Source of the DNA: Rudaeicoccus suwonensis
GTDB lineage: Bacteria; Actinomycetota; Actinomycetes; Actinomycetales; Dermatophilaceae
NCBI RefSeq assembly: GCF_007829035.1
Contig: NZ_VIVQ01000001.1
Location: forward strand, 2,170,001-2,234,000
Direction: 5' to 3'
Length of the DNA stretch: 64,000 nucleotides
This document shows positions 16,357-25,015 of the stretch, piece by piece. The notes below the pieces were generated by a model that had not been told where the DNA came from, ran no database searches, and saw nothing but the letters and a program-made list of their open reading frames with translations. The first letter of the stretch is position 1, and each line of letters begins with the position of its first letter. The translations under genes were made by a program, and so were the position numbers.

Positions 16357-18279
16357 ATGCCCCCAATCCGCACGATCATTTCGTGCTGCCTGGGGACACC
16401 TGCCTTGACGCTATACCGCACTTCCGTTGATGGATTCTCTGCAATCGAGCACCGCTTCGTCGAGCTTCTTTCCGACAGCATGAGATCGGCTACGGGTCGG
16501 AGACCCAGCGCGTCCGAAGCACGCTCATGGGCCAACAGCATTCCCGCCCTTCGAGCCGACCTCATCTCAGCAGGCCTGGGCAGTGTGGAGATGCTGTTCG
16601 AGCACCAGCTGCCACTCACGAGCAAGCGTGCGGATGTCATCCTCGTGGGAGAAGATCCGCGCAGCGGCGATCCGTCATACGTGATCGTGGAACTGAAGCA
16701 GTGGAGCGAAGCGAGCGTCTTCGAGGACGACATCACTCTGGTCTCGGTTCCGGCGTACGGCAGGCCGGTCACGCATCCGGTGCTTCAGGTCCGTGATTAC
16801 TGCGACTACCTCGTTGACTTCACCACCGTGCTCGAAGATCGCGCCGACGCGGTTTCCGGAGCGGCCTATCTTCACAATGCCTCGGCAACCGGCGTGTCTC
16901 AACTGTTCGGCCTTCCTGGCGACCAGCGCGGTCGCCTTTTCACCGGCGACAGGAGAGGTGAATTCGTCGACTTTCTGCGGAGCCACTTGGCCGAGAACCG
17001 TTCAGGCGCTGGATATGCCGACGAGTTGCTCAGCAGCCGCATCGCGCCGTCCCGCCAACTGTTGTCGGTGGCCGCGGAGGAGGTGCAGCGGCGTGAGATG
17101 TTCGTGTTGTTGGACGAGCAGCGTGACGCCTACAACTATGTGCTCCACGAGGTCGATCGGGCCCGACGGGCCGATTCCAAGTCTGCGGTAATCATCACCG
17201 GTGGCCCGGGCACGGGCAAGAGCGTGATCGCGCTGTCGCTGCTGGGAGAACTGTCCCGCCAGGGACGAGCAGTGCTGCACGCCACAGGCTCGCGCTCGTT
17301 CACTGAGACACTGCGAAAGGTCGCGGGCAAGCGTTCAACGAAGGTCAAGGCGATGTTCAAGTATTTCAACTCGTTCATGGCCGCTGAAGCCAACGACCTC
17401 GACGTGCTGATCCTCGACGAGGCGCATCGCGTGCGCGAAACATCGGTGAACCGCTGGACTAAGACGGAACTGCGAACAAAGCGATCACAATTGGACGAAT
17501 TGTTCTCCGCCGCAAGGGTTCCCGTGTTTCTACTCGACGAGCACCAGGTTGTTCGTCCGGGCGAGCTGGGCACTGTGACAGACATCGAGTTGTATGCCGC
17601 TGAACACGAAATCCCGGTGACCAGAATCAGTCTTGATGATCAGTTCCGGTGCGGTGGTTCGGAGGCCTACGTCGACTGGGTACAGCGCCTCCTCGGACTA
17701 CGTCCGGGCGGCCCGGTTGCGTGGGAGGGCGATCCGAACTTCACAGTCGACGTCGTCGAGTCACCGTTCGACCTTGACGACGTCATGCGACGACAGAATG
17801 CAGAGGGGTACACGGCTCGAATCACCGCCGGCTACTGCTGGCCATGGAGTGACCCACGCAAGGACGGGACTCTGGTCAACGACGTGAGTATCGCGGATTG
17901 GTCGAAACCCTGGAATCTCAAAGGACCTAGAGCAGTCGGCGGTGCGCCGACCGCTCCGTTCTGGGCAAGCGATCCGGCTGGATTCGGTCAGGTCGGCTGC
18001 GTCTACACCGCGCAAGGATTTGAGTACGACTACGCCGGGGTGATCATCGGCCGCGATCTCGTCTGGCGCACCGATCGATGGATCGCGCAGCGGCTAGAGA
18101 ACCGTGATCCTGACTTTCGCAACCTGAAAACCGTCGCAAACGATCGCTTCGACCAACTAGTGCGTAACGTCTACAAAGTACTGCTCACCCGTGGAATGCA
18201 GGGCGTCACGATCTATTCCACTGACAGCGAAACCCGTCGCTTTCTCGACTCACTCATGCCCTCCCAACCCGGTCAGTGA
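16357..18279 (+). CDS. DUF2075 / Schlafen group 3-like helicase with N-terminal nuclease-like domain
   Basis: A 640-residue protein. Near the N-terminus the pattern FEHQLP, ADVILV (Asp93), VIVELKQW (Glu112, Lys114) matches a PD-(D/E)XK nuclease core. Residues 270-640 are a superfamily 1-like ATPase: Walker A GGPGTGKS (282-289), Walker B LILDEAHR (351-358), and LDDQFRCGGSEAYVDW and VYTAQGFEYDY later, all as in DUF2075. Related proteins are linked to defence against phage or foreign DNA. The start is uncertain: ATG 16357 gives the longest form, while TTG 16405 has a GGGGA site and begins MTLYRTS as relatives often do. It ends the accessory block. Confidence 0.78.
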   Translation: MPPIRTIISCCLGTPALTLYRTSVDGFSAIEHRFVELLSDSMRSATGRRPSASEARSWANSIPALRADLISAGLGSVEMLFEHQLPLTSKRADVILVGEDPRSGDPSYVIVELKQWSEASVFEDDITLVSVPAYGRPVTHPVLQVRDYCDYLVDFTTVLEDRADAVSGAAYLHNASATGVSQLFGLPGDQRGRLFTGDRRGEFVDFLRSHLAENRSGAGYADELLSSRIAPSRQLLSVAAEEVQRREMFVLLDEQRDAYNYVLHEVDRARRADSKSAVIITGGPGTGKSVIALSLLGELSRQGRAVLHATGSRSFTETLRKVAGKRSTKVKAMFKYFNSFMAAEANDLDVLILDEAHRVRETSVNRWTKTELRTKRSQLDELFSAARVPVFLLDEHQVVRPGELGTVTDIELYAAEHEIPVTRISLDDQFRCGGSEAYVDWVQRLLGLRPGGPVAWEGDPNFTVDVVESPFDLDDVMRRQNAEGYTARITAGYCWPWSDPRKDGTLVNDVSIADWSKPWNLKGPRAVGGAPTAPFWASDPAGFGQVGCVYTAQGFEYDYAGVIIGRDLVWRTDRWIAQRLENRDPDFRNLKTVANDRFDQLVRNVYKVLLTRGMQGVTIYSTDSETRRFLDSLMPSQPGQ

Positions 18280-18367
18280 GTTCGCCACGATGCAGTGACA
18301 CCGCATCCGGGCCGAATCGGCAGGTGACGTTCAGCCAGCTGCGGGGCGTCCGCGTGATAGTGGCTGT

Positions 18368-19738
18368 ATGACGATCACCCCTGGACACGGCGACGATCAA
18401 CTCCGCGACGAACTCGTGCAGGGCGGGTGGCGAGCCCTCCCCCGCGAGCGCATCGGCGACGAGCCGATGCCACCGACTGCGGCATACGAAGCGATCCGCG
18501 CCGACCTTGAGCTCGACGGCAGCGCCCGGCTCAACCTGGCGACCTTCGTGACGACCAGCATGGAGCCGCAGGCCAAGGCCCTGATGGCCGAGTGCATGGA
18601 CAAGAACATGATCGACAAGGACGAATACCCGCAGACCGCTGACATCGAGCAGCGCTGCGTCAACATCCTGGCCGACCTCTGGCATGCCGAAACCCCAGCA
18701 ACTCCAACGGGTTGCTCCACCGTCGGCTCCAGCGAAGCGTGCATGCTCGGCGGCCTGGCGCTCAAGCACCGGTGGCGTGCCCGCGTCGGTGACGACCTCA
18801 CCCGCCGCCCCAATCTGGTGCTCGGTGCGAACGCCCAGATCTGCTGGGACAAGTTCTGCCGCTACTTCGAGGTCGAGCCGCGCCTGGTGCCGCTCGAGGG
18901 CGACCGGCTGCACCTCGACGCCGACAGCGCCCTGAAGTATGTCGACGAGAACACCATCGGTGTCGTGGCGATCCTCGGCTCGACGATGGACGGCAGCTAC
19001 GAGCCGGTCGCCGAAATCGCTTCTGCCCTCGACAAACTCGCAGCGAACGGCGGCCCCGACATACCGATCCACGTCGATGCGGCATCCGGTGGATTCATCG
19101 CGCCCTTCATCGACCCTGGCCTGCAGTGGGACTTCCGCATCCCCCGCGTCGCGTCGATCAATGCCTCGGGCCACAAGTTCGGTCTGGTGTATCCCGGTGT
19201 CGGCTGGGCAATCTGGCGCAATCAGGACGCCCTGCCGCAGGACCTGGTCTTCAACGTCAACTACCTCGGCGGCAACATGCCGACCTTCGCGCTGAACTTC
19301 TCGCGCCCCGGGATGGAGGTCGTCGGTCAGTACTTCATGTTCACCCGGCTCGGCCGAGAAGGCTTCCGAGTCGTGCAACAGGCCGCGCGTGACGTCGCTG
19401 GCCTGATCGCCGAAAACATCGACCAGATGCCGCAATTCGAGTTGCTCAGCCGTGGAGACGAGACGCCGGTCGTCACCTTCACCACGACCGATGCCGCGCA
19501 GGGTTGGGATGTCTTTGCCGTCTCCCGCGGTCTGCGGGAACGCGGGTGGCAGGTGCCGGCCTACACGATGCCCAAGAACCGCGAGGATCTCGCCGTGCTC
19601 CGGATCGTATGCCGCAACGGCCTCACCTCCGACCTGGCCGACTGGCTGTTGCGCGATCTGCACGACACCGTCGCCACCCTCGCCAGGGAGGCGCACACCG
19701 ATCACGAACTCAGTGGTAAGGAGGCCTTTCACCACTGA
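18368..19738 (+). CDS. gadB: Glutamate decarboxylase
   Basis: The 456-residue PLP enzyme converts glutamate to GABA and CO2, consuming a proton. Features are HVDAASGG (Asp237 binding the pyridine nitrogen), the Schiff-base lysine in ASGHKFG (Lys270) and full family length. It ends in KEAFHH; in E. coli GadB a C-terminal histidine closes the active site at neutral pH, and the His pair could do the same. No glutamate/GABA antiporter gene is nearby, so a complete acid-resistance system is not shown. ATG 18368 lies within a GTATGACG octamer. It converges with the uronate dehydrogenase gene 24 bases away. Confidence 0.93.
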   Translation: MTITPGHGDDQLRDELVQGGWRALPRERIGDEPMPPTAAYEAIRADLELDGSARLNLATFVTTSMEPQAKALMAECMDKNMIDKDEYPQTADIEQRCVNILADLWHAETPATPTGCSTVGSSEACMLGGLALKHRWRARVGDDLTRRPNLVLGANAQICWDKFCRYFEVEPRLVPLEGDRLHLDADSALKYVDENTIGVVAILGSTMDGSYEPVAEIASALDKLAANGGPDIPIHVDAASGGFIAPFIDPGLQWDFRIPRVASINASGHKFGLVYPGVGWAIWRNQDALPQDLVFNVNYLGGNMPTFALNFSRPGMEVVGQYFMFTRLGREGFRVVQQAARDVAGLIAENIDQMPQFELLSRGDETPVVTFTTTDAAQGWDVFAVSRGLRERGWQVPAYTMPKNREDLAVLRIVCRNGLTSDLADWLLRDLHDTVATLAREAHTDHELSGKEAFHH

Positions 19739-19762
19739 GCGAGCCGTTGCGACGGGCAGGGT

Positions 19763-20590
19763 TCACAGCTGGTTGAACTCGCCCAGCGCTGCGGTGCAGA
19801 ACCCGCCACCGACATACGTCGCGGCCGGTCCGGACGCATCCGGCGCGTCGGCGAGCTGCCCGGCATACGTCTCGGCGTCGTCGTGCGAGACGTAGCCGAG
19901 CCGGCGCGCCTCGGCCAGTGAGTAGACACGGCGCGTGTTGTCCGAAACACCCCAGACCACACGGTAATCCGGCTCCTGCGTCGCGAGCGCCGACTCGAAC
20001 AGCCGAGCAGCGTCGTCCGGTGACAACCACGTCGCCAGGCCGCGTTTACCGATCGGCAACGGGTCCGGGAAGCACGAGCCGATCCGGATCACGGTGACGT
20101 CCATACCGAAACGGGAGTGGTACAGACTGCCGAGCGCCTCCATCGCCGCTTTGCTGACGCCGTAATAAGTGTCGGGACGCGCCGTCGAATCCGCGGGCAG
20201 CCCATCGGGCCCTTCCGCTGCTTCCGAGAGCCGGCGGAAGCCGACGGCATGATTCGACGACGCCAGGATCACCCGGCGGACTCCCGCCTGCCGAGCGGCA
20301 TCGAGCACGGTGTGGGTGCCGTCGATGTTGACCTGCAGGATGTTCGCCCAGGAGTTCTCTCGACTGATGCCACCGAGATGTATGACGCTGTCGATTCCCT
20401 CGCACGCCGTCGCCATGAGTGCGGCGTCGTTGACCGAGCCGGTCAGCACGTCTTCGTCTGGTCGGCCGTGATCACCCGGGTCGGCCACGTCGAGCAAACG
20501 CAGCAGCCGGCCCGGCCTGCGAAGCCGTTCGCGCATCATGGTGCCGACGATTCCGGCAGCTCCGGTGATGAGAATGCGTTCCTGCGGCAT
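19763..20590 (-). CDS. udh: NAD-dependent uronate dehydrogenase
   Basis: A 275-residue short-chain/extended SDR with the nucleotide-binding turn ITGAAGIVG (8-16), the catalytic pattern SSNHAVG with YYGVSKAAMEALG (Tyr and Lys), and IRIGSCFP, all typical of uronate dehydrogenases (glucuronate or galacturonate to the aldarolactone). I chose ATG 20590, preceded by GAGG at six bases; ATG 20623 overlaps the IclR stop codon and is possible. It lies in one operon with the IclR gene and opposite the aldarate genes, supplying the first step of the pathway. Confidence 0.82.
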   Translation of the reverse strand: MPQERILITGAAGIVGTMMRERLRRPGRLLRLLDVADPGDHGRPDEDVLTGSVNDAALMATACEGIDSVIHLGGISRENSWANILQVNIDGTHTVLDAARQAGVRRVILASSNHAVGFRRLSEAAEGPDGLPADSTARPDTYYGVSKAAMEALGSLYHSRFGMDVTVIRIGSCFPDPLPIGKRGLATWLSPDDAARLFESALATQEPDYRVVWGVSDNTRRVYSLAEARRLGYVSHDDAETYAGQLADAPDASGPAATYVGGGFCTAALGEFNQL

Positions 20591-20622
20591 ACCTGACCTC
20601 ACGTCTTCGTCCTGGGTGACCA

Positions 20623-21429
20623 TCAGCGAATCCCGTTGATCCGCAACGTCCTTCCGAGCTCCTCGGTGACACGCACCACCAGTTGTGCAACATCCTTGGC
20701 CTGGGCATCGGTCACGCGGTCGATCGGCATCGAGCAACTGATCGCATCCGACGCAGGGATGCGATACGGGATCACCGCCGCGACGCAGCGCACGCCGAGG
20801 GTGCCCTCCTGGTTCTCGCTGGCGTACCCCTGCCGGCGGATCACCGCACACGACTCGAGCAGCGTGGCGCGGTCGGACACCGTGAACTCGGTGAGCGATT
20901 GAAGCTGCTGCGGCAGCAACTGCTCGATCTCTTCATCGACCAGTTCGGCGAGCAACGCCTTCCCCAGGGCCGTCGCATAGACCGGCAGAGTGCGACCTAC
21001 TCGCGACACCAGCATCGTGGAGTTGCGCGACTCGCGCGTCTCGAGATAGACGACCTGGTCGCCGAACCGCCGCGCCAGATGCGCGGTGAAGCCGCATTCG
21101 GACCGGATCTGCTCCAGCGCCGCGGTTGCATACGGCACCGCCGGATCATGATCGAGGTAGGCCGTGCCACTGGTCAGAGCGTGCACCCCCAGCCGGAACC
21201 CGCGACCGCGCGCGTCCTCCTCCACCCAGCCGGCCTCCGCCAGCGTGCGCAACAGCCCGTGCAGGCTCGACCGCGGCACGCCCAACCGCGACTGCACCTG
21301 GCCCAACGTGAGCCAATCCCCATGCGCTGCAAGCAGTTCGATGACTTCGACAGCACGACGAGCGGATTTCACCCCGGACTCCTCGCCACGCGCGGTGGCC
21401 TTCTTGGGCACACGCTGTCCTTCAGCCAC
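20623..21429 (-). CDS. IclR-family transcriptional regulator of the uronate/aldarate genes
   Basis: The protein has a winged helix-turn-helix (VKSARRAVEVIELLA...LTLGQVQSRLGVPRSSLHGLLRTL) followed by the IclR effector domain (ALGKALLAEL, GYASENQEGTLGVRCVAAVI). From GTG 21429, behind a GAGGAG site, it has 268 residues, the usual family length; ATG 21504 and 21528 would add an N-terminal extension. It is upstream of uronate dehydrogenase and divergent from the dehydratase genes, so it probably represses both in the absence of a sugar acid. Confidence 0.85.
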   Translation of the reverse strand: MAEGQRVPKKATARGEESGVKSARRAVEVIELLAAHGDWLTLGQVQSRLGVPRSSLHGLLRTLAEAGWVEEDARGRGFRLGVHALTSGTAYLDHDPAVPYATAALEQIRSECGFTAHLARRFGDQVVYLETRESRNSTMLVSRVGRTLPVYATALGKALLAELVDEEIEQLLPQQLQSLTEFTVSDRATLLESCAVIRRQGYASENQEGTLGVRCVAAVIPYRIPASDAISCSMPIDRVTDAQAKDVAQLVVRVTEELGRTLRINGIR

Positions 21430-21504
21430 AGCACCGACTCCTCGCCTTTTGCGACGCTCGACCGTGACGGCATCCGCCGAAAAAGCCGGTCCAGCACCTT
21501 GCAT

Positions 21505-21552
21505 GTTCCTGAACTCGAAGTCTAACATCGACTAACGTTCACATACGTGAAC
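21505..21552. promoter_or_regulatory. Candidate IclR operators between the two halves of the aldarate locus
   Basis: Two dyads with the same half-site lie in the divergent promoter region: GTTC-CT-GAAC (21505-21514) and the perfect GTTCAC-ATAC-GTGAAC (21537-21552). Paired inverted repeats next to an IclR gene are typical operators for this family. Their spacing (centres about 35 bases apart) would let tetrameric IclR bind both. Confidence 0.65.
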
Positions 21553-21582
21553 CTGATTCAAAGATTGCCACTGGGAGACACC

Positions 21583-22545
21583 ATGAGCTTGCAGCCGCAG
21601 CACACGGCCTGCACCACGACCGATCCGACCCTCACCGGCCTGCTCGCCTTCCCGCTGACCGCTTTCGACTCCGCGCTCGAGCTCGATCTCGACGGGTGCG
21701 CCGACAACATCGACCGGCAGATCGCCGCAGGTGCCAGTGCCGTCTTCGTCGCCTGCGGCACCGGCGAGATGAGCTCGCTGTCCTCACACGAGCAACTCAG
21801 CATCTGGAAGATCGCCACGGAGGTCGCCAAGCACCGCGTGCCGGTGTGGGTGGGTGTCGGCGGCGGCGCCGCGACAGCGCGCGAGGGCATGGAAGCGGCC
21901 CATGCCGCAGGGGCCGACGGCGCCCTGCTGCTGCCGCCATACCTGGTGACCGGCCCGCAGACCGGGCTCATCGACTACGTGCGTTACGTGACCACCGGAT
22001 CAACCGTGCCGGTCGTCGTCTATCACCGGTCGACCGCCGTCTTCACGCCGCAAGGGGCCACCGCGCTGTTGGATCTGCCCGCGGTCATCGGGCTCAAGGA
22101 CGGTTACGGATCGATCGACCTCATGTCCCGCATCGTCACCGGGATTCGCACATCCGGTCATGAGCGCGCCGCGGACTTCCTGTTCTTCAACGGGCTCCCG
22201 ACCGCGGAGGTCTCGGCCGCGGCATACAGCGTGATCGACGTCGCGCGTTACTCCTCCGCAGTGCATTGTTTCGCACCCGAGATCGCGCACGCCTTCCACG
22301 ACGCGCTCGCCGACGGCGACACCGACACCACACGCAGCTTGTTGGCATCCTTCTATCTGCCGCTGGTCCAATTGCGAGATGAGTCAGCAGGATTCGCGGT
22401 CTCGCTGGTGAAGGCCGGTGCTGCCCTGCGTGGACACCGCGTCGGCAATGTGCGCCCGCCGCTGGTGATGCCGAACGCGGAGCAACTGCATCGGCTCGAA
22501 GCCATCCTCGACGCCGGCCTGACCGCCGTGGGCGCCACCCGATGA
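21583..22545 (+). CDS. kdgD: 5-dehydro-4-deoxyglucarate dehydratase
   Basis: A 320-residue member of the DapA/NAL aldolase superfamily. Schiff-base Lys172 in VIGLKDGYG and Tyr147 in VVVYHRS are the catalytic pair, and the sequence matches KdgD, which dehydrates and decarboxylates 5-keto-4-deoxyglucarate to 2-oxoglutarate semialdehyde. The start is ATG 21583 behind GGGAG; a GTG at 21547 lies inside the operator. It is the first gene of a four-gene coupled operon with glucarate dehydratase, the unknown protein and the aldehyde dehydrogenase. Confidence 0.9.
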   Translation: MSLQPQHTACTTTDPTLTGLLAFPLTAFDSALELDLDGCADNIDRQIAAGASAVFVACGTGEMSSLSSHEQLSIWKIATEVAKHRVPVWVGVGGGAATAREGMEAAHAAGADGALLLPPYLVTGPQTGLIDYVRYVTTGSTVPVVVYHRSTAVFTPQGATALLDLPAVIGLKDGYGSIDLMSRIVTGIRTSGHERAADFLFFNGLPTAEVSAAAYSVIDVARYSSAVHCFAPEIAHAFHDALADGDTDTTRSLLASFYLPLVQLRDESAGFAVSLVKAGAALRGHRVGNVRPPLVMPNAEQLHRLEAILDAGLTAVGATR

Positions 22546-23798
22546 AGATCCTCGGCAGCACGCTGACGCCGATCGCCTTCGCCGATCCGCCCCTGCTGAA
22601 CGTGATGGGCGTCCATGAGCCGTATGCGCTGCGCAGTGTGCTGCAGGTGCAGTGTGAGGACGGCATCGTCGGGCTCGGCGAGTCGTATGGCGATGCTCCC
22701 TTCCTTGAGCAGGTCGCACGCGCACTGCCCGCGCTCATCGGACTGGACGCCTTCGACCTGCCCGCCATCCGCGCCGCCGTGTCTCGTGCGCTCGGCCGTG
22801 CCGTGGTGACCGATGCCCATGGCCTCATCGGCGGATTTTCCGCGGACAAGACTCTCGCCAGTGTGTATTCGATGATCGAAGTCGCCGCCCTGGATGCTCA
22901 GGGCAAGGCGTTGCACACCCCGGTGGTCGAGCTGCTCGGCGGCAGGGCACGCGACCGCGTCGACTTCTCGGCCTACCTTTTCTACAAGTACGCCGCCCAC
23001 GCGGACGGTCGCACTGACCCGTGGGGCGCGGCGCTGGATGCCGACGGACTCGTCGAACAGGCGCGCCGGATGATCGACGTCTACGGTTTCGGATCCATCA
23101 AGGTCAAGGGGGGCGTCTTCGCACCCGAGGTCGAGTGCGAGGGCATCGAGGCACTCGCAGCGGCCTTCCCGGGAAGACCACTGCGGCTGGACCCGAACGC
23201 TGGTTGGACACCCGCTACGTCGATCAACGTGGCGAGCCGACTCGAGGGGGTCCTGGAATATCTCGAAGACCCTACCCCCGGCCAGGACGGTATGGCGCAG
23301 GTCGCGGCGCACGCCCCGATGCCGTTGGCGACGAACATGTGCGTCGTCAGCTTTGCCGACATCCCGCAAGCGGTGCGCCAGAACTCGGTGCAGGTGATCT
23401 TGTCCGACCATCACTTCTGGGGCGGACTGCGCGACACCCTGGCGCTCGGAACCCTCACCGAAACCTTCGGACTCGGCCTGTCGATGCACTCCAACAGCCA
23501 CCTGGGCATCAGCCTCGCCGCGATGGTGCACGTCGCCGCCGCGACCCGTCAGCTGACGTACGCCTGCGACACGCACTGGCCGTGGAAGGACACTGACATC
23601 GTCGAGCCCGGCGTGCTCGAGTTTCGTAACGGCTCCGTCGCCGTGCCGACCGCTCCGGGCCTCGGCGTGAGCTTGGATCTCGACGCGCTGGCACGCGCTC
23701 ATGAGACGTACCAAAGCTGCGGGCAGACCAGGCGTGACGACGTCACCTACATGCGGCGGTTCGTGCCCGATTTCACCCCGAACACCGCCCGGTGGTGA
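22542..23798 (+). CDS. gudD: Glucarate dehydratase
   Basis: A 418-residue enolase-superfamily enzyme. KVKGG (Lys187, Lys189), DPNAGW (metal ligand Asp217, Asn219), Asp289 in LSDHHFWGG and His316 in MHSNSHLG match the catalytic residues of glucarate dehydratases. The product is 5-keto-4-deoxyglucarate, used by the upstream KdgD. Overlap with kdgD is four bases (ATGA), and the next gene begins two bases after its stop codon. Confidence 0.9.
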   Translation: MKILGSTLTPIAFADPPLLNVMGVHEPYALRSVLQVQCEDGIVGLGESYGDAPFLEQVARALPALIGLDAFDLPAIRAAVSRALGRAVVTDAHGLIGGFSADKTLASVYSMIEVAALDAQGKALHTPVVELLGGRARDRVDFSAYLFYKYAAHADGRTDPWGAALDADGLVEQARRMIDVYGFGSIKVKGGVFAPEVECEGIEALAAAFPGRPLRLDPNAGWTPATSINVASRLEGVLEYLEDPTPGQDGMAQVAAHAPMPLATNMCVVSFADIPQAVRQNSVQVILSDHHFWGGLRDTLALGTLTETFGLGLSMHSNSHLGISLAAMVHVAAATRQLTYACDTHWPWKDTDIVEPGVLEFRNGSVAVPTAPGLGVSLDLDALARAHETYQSCGQTRRDDVTYMRRFVPDFTPNTARW

Positions 23799-23800
23799 TC

Positions 23801-25015
23801 ATGCGCACCATCGGCTATGCCTATCCGTGGGACGTCCTGACACCTGGATTTATCGAGCGCACAACGGATCTCGGCGTTGATTCCGTCGCTGTCGCACTGA
23901 ACTACCACAGCGCGCGGTGCGCGACGCCATGGTCCACGACGACATCTGCGATTCATGCGCGCACCTCCGCGCTCTACCGCAACGTGGGTGCACACCAGTG
24001 GTCTGATCTGCAACCGGGCGACGCATCGTGGATGCCTCAGGATGATCCCGGCGCTGCCGCGATCGCGGTGCTCGCCGCTGCGGGCGTCGACACCCTCGCC
24101 TGGATCGTGCTCAGCCACAATTCGCTGGTCGGAGAAGCCAATCCGGACATCGTCGTGCGCAACTGCTTTGGCGAAAGTTACCCGTGGGCGCTGTGCCCGA
24201 ACAACGGGCGCGTCCAGCAGTTCTGCGGCGAACTCACCGCCGCGTCGACCGCCGGGCTTCCCTTGGCCGGCGTCGTGCTCGAGTCATGGGGCCAGATGAG
24301 CGCAGTGCACCAATGCACGCACGAGAAGACCGACGGAGTCTGGTCACCCGAGGCAGTCCGGCTGTTGTCGGTCTGCTGCTGCGACGCCTGCGCACGCGGC
24401 TGGCAGGTGCCGGCCGATCACGTCCGGCTCACCCTGGCCGAGGCGGCGCGTGCAGCTATCGCCGGCGAGCCGCGCCCGCTTCCCCAGGATCTGGACGACC
24501 TGTTGCTGTCGACCCGTCACGCCGGCGCCGACCGGCTGCGCCGCACGGCAATCAACGCTCTACCGTCGAGCACGAGCGTCACGCTCCACGCCGGCGCTGA
24601 TCCCTGGGCGACGGGCGCTCTCTGCGGACTCACCGAAAGCGCAACGACTGACGCGGCCGCCCTCGTCCTGCCGTACTGGCAACCCAGTGAGGCGGCACTC
24701 TCCGCAATCGCCACCACCCGGCGACAGGTGCCGAGCACGGTTGCTGTCGGCGCCTACGTCACGCTCGCCGGCCCCATGGAACGGCCCGAAATCGCCTCGG
24801 ATGTCGATCAATTGGCCACTGCAGGAGTAGATGAGCTGCACCTGTACCACCTTGGGCTCGTGGGACCGGGCCGCTGGGACCAGATGCGCCTGGCGGTCGA
24901 TGCAGCAAGGGCGCCTCGCCACGACAGCCCCCACCCGCCGAGCGCACACGACAGCTCACCGGCCGATGCGATCGGCATACCGAACGACTCGACTCGATCG
25001 AAGGAGAACGCATGA
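23801..25015 (+). CDS. Unrecognised protein inside the aldarate operon
   Basis: I do not recognise this 404-residue protein. It looks like a soluble alpha/beta barrel: strands such as TIGYAYPWDV, TLAWIVLSHN and LAGVVLESWG alternate with helices. A distinctive centre has CTHEKTDGVW followed by SVCCCDACARGW, which could bind a metal, and an earlier SYPWALCPNN. The last 40 residues are low-complexity (Pro/Ser/His). It is wedged between gudD (two bases away) and the aldehyde dehydrogenase gene (four-base overlap), so it must be made with the pathway. ATG 23801 has a GGTGG site; GTG 23792 is an alternative. A hydrolase supplying or processing sugar acids is a guess only. Confidence 0.7.
   Translation: MRTIGYAYPWDVLTPGFIERTTDLGVDSVAVALNYHSARCATPWSTTTSAIHARTSALYRNVGAHQWSDLQPGDASWMPQDDPGAAAIAVLAAAGVDTLAWIVLSHNSLVGEANPDIVVRNCFGESYPWALCPNNGRVQQFCGELTAASTAGLPLAGVVLESWGQMSAVHQCTHEKTDGVWSPEAVRLLSVCCCDACARGWQVPADHVRLTLAEAARAAIAGEPRPLPQDLDDLLLSTRHAGADRLRRTAINALPSSTSVTLHAGADPWATGALCGLTESATTDAAALVLPYWQPSEAALSAIATTRRQVPSTVAVGAYVTLAGPMERPEIASDVDQLATAGVDELHLYHLGLVGPGRWDQMRLAVDAARAPRHDSPHPPSAHDSSPADAIGIPNDSTRSKENA

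Noticed and set aside
18254-19735. A 493-codon minus-strand frame opposite gadB
   Set aside because: It is an antisense shadow of a fully conserved glutamate decarboxylase.
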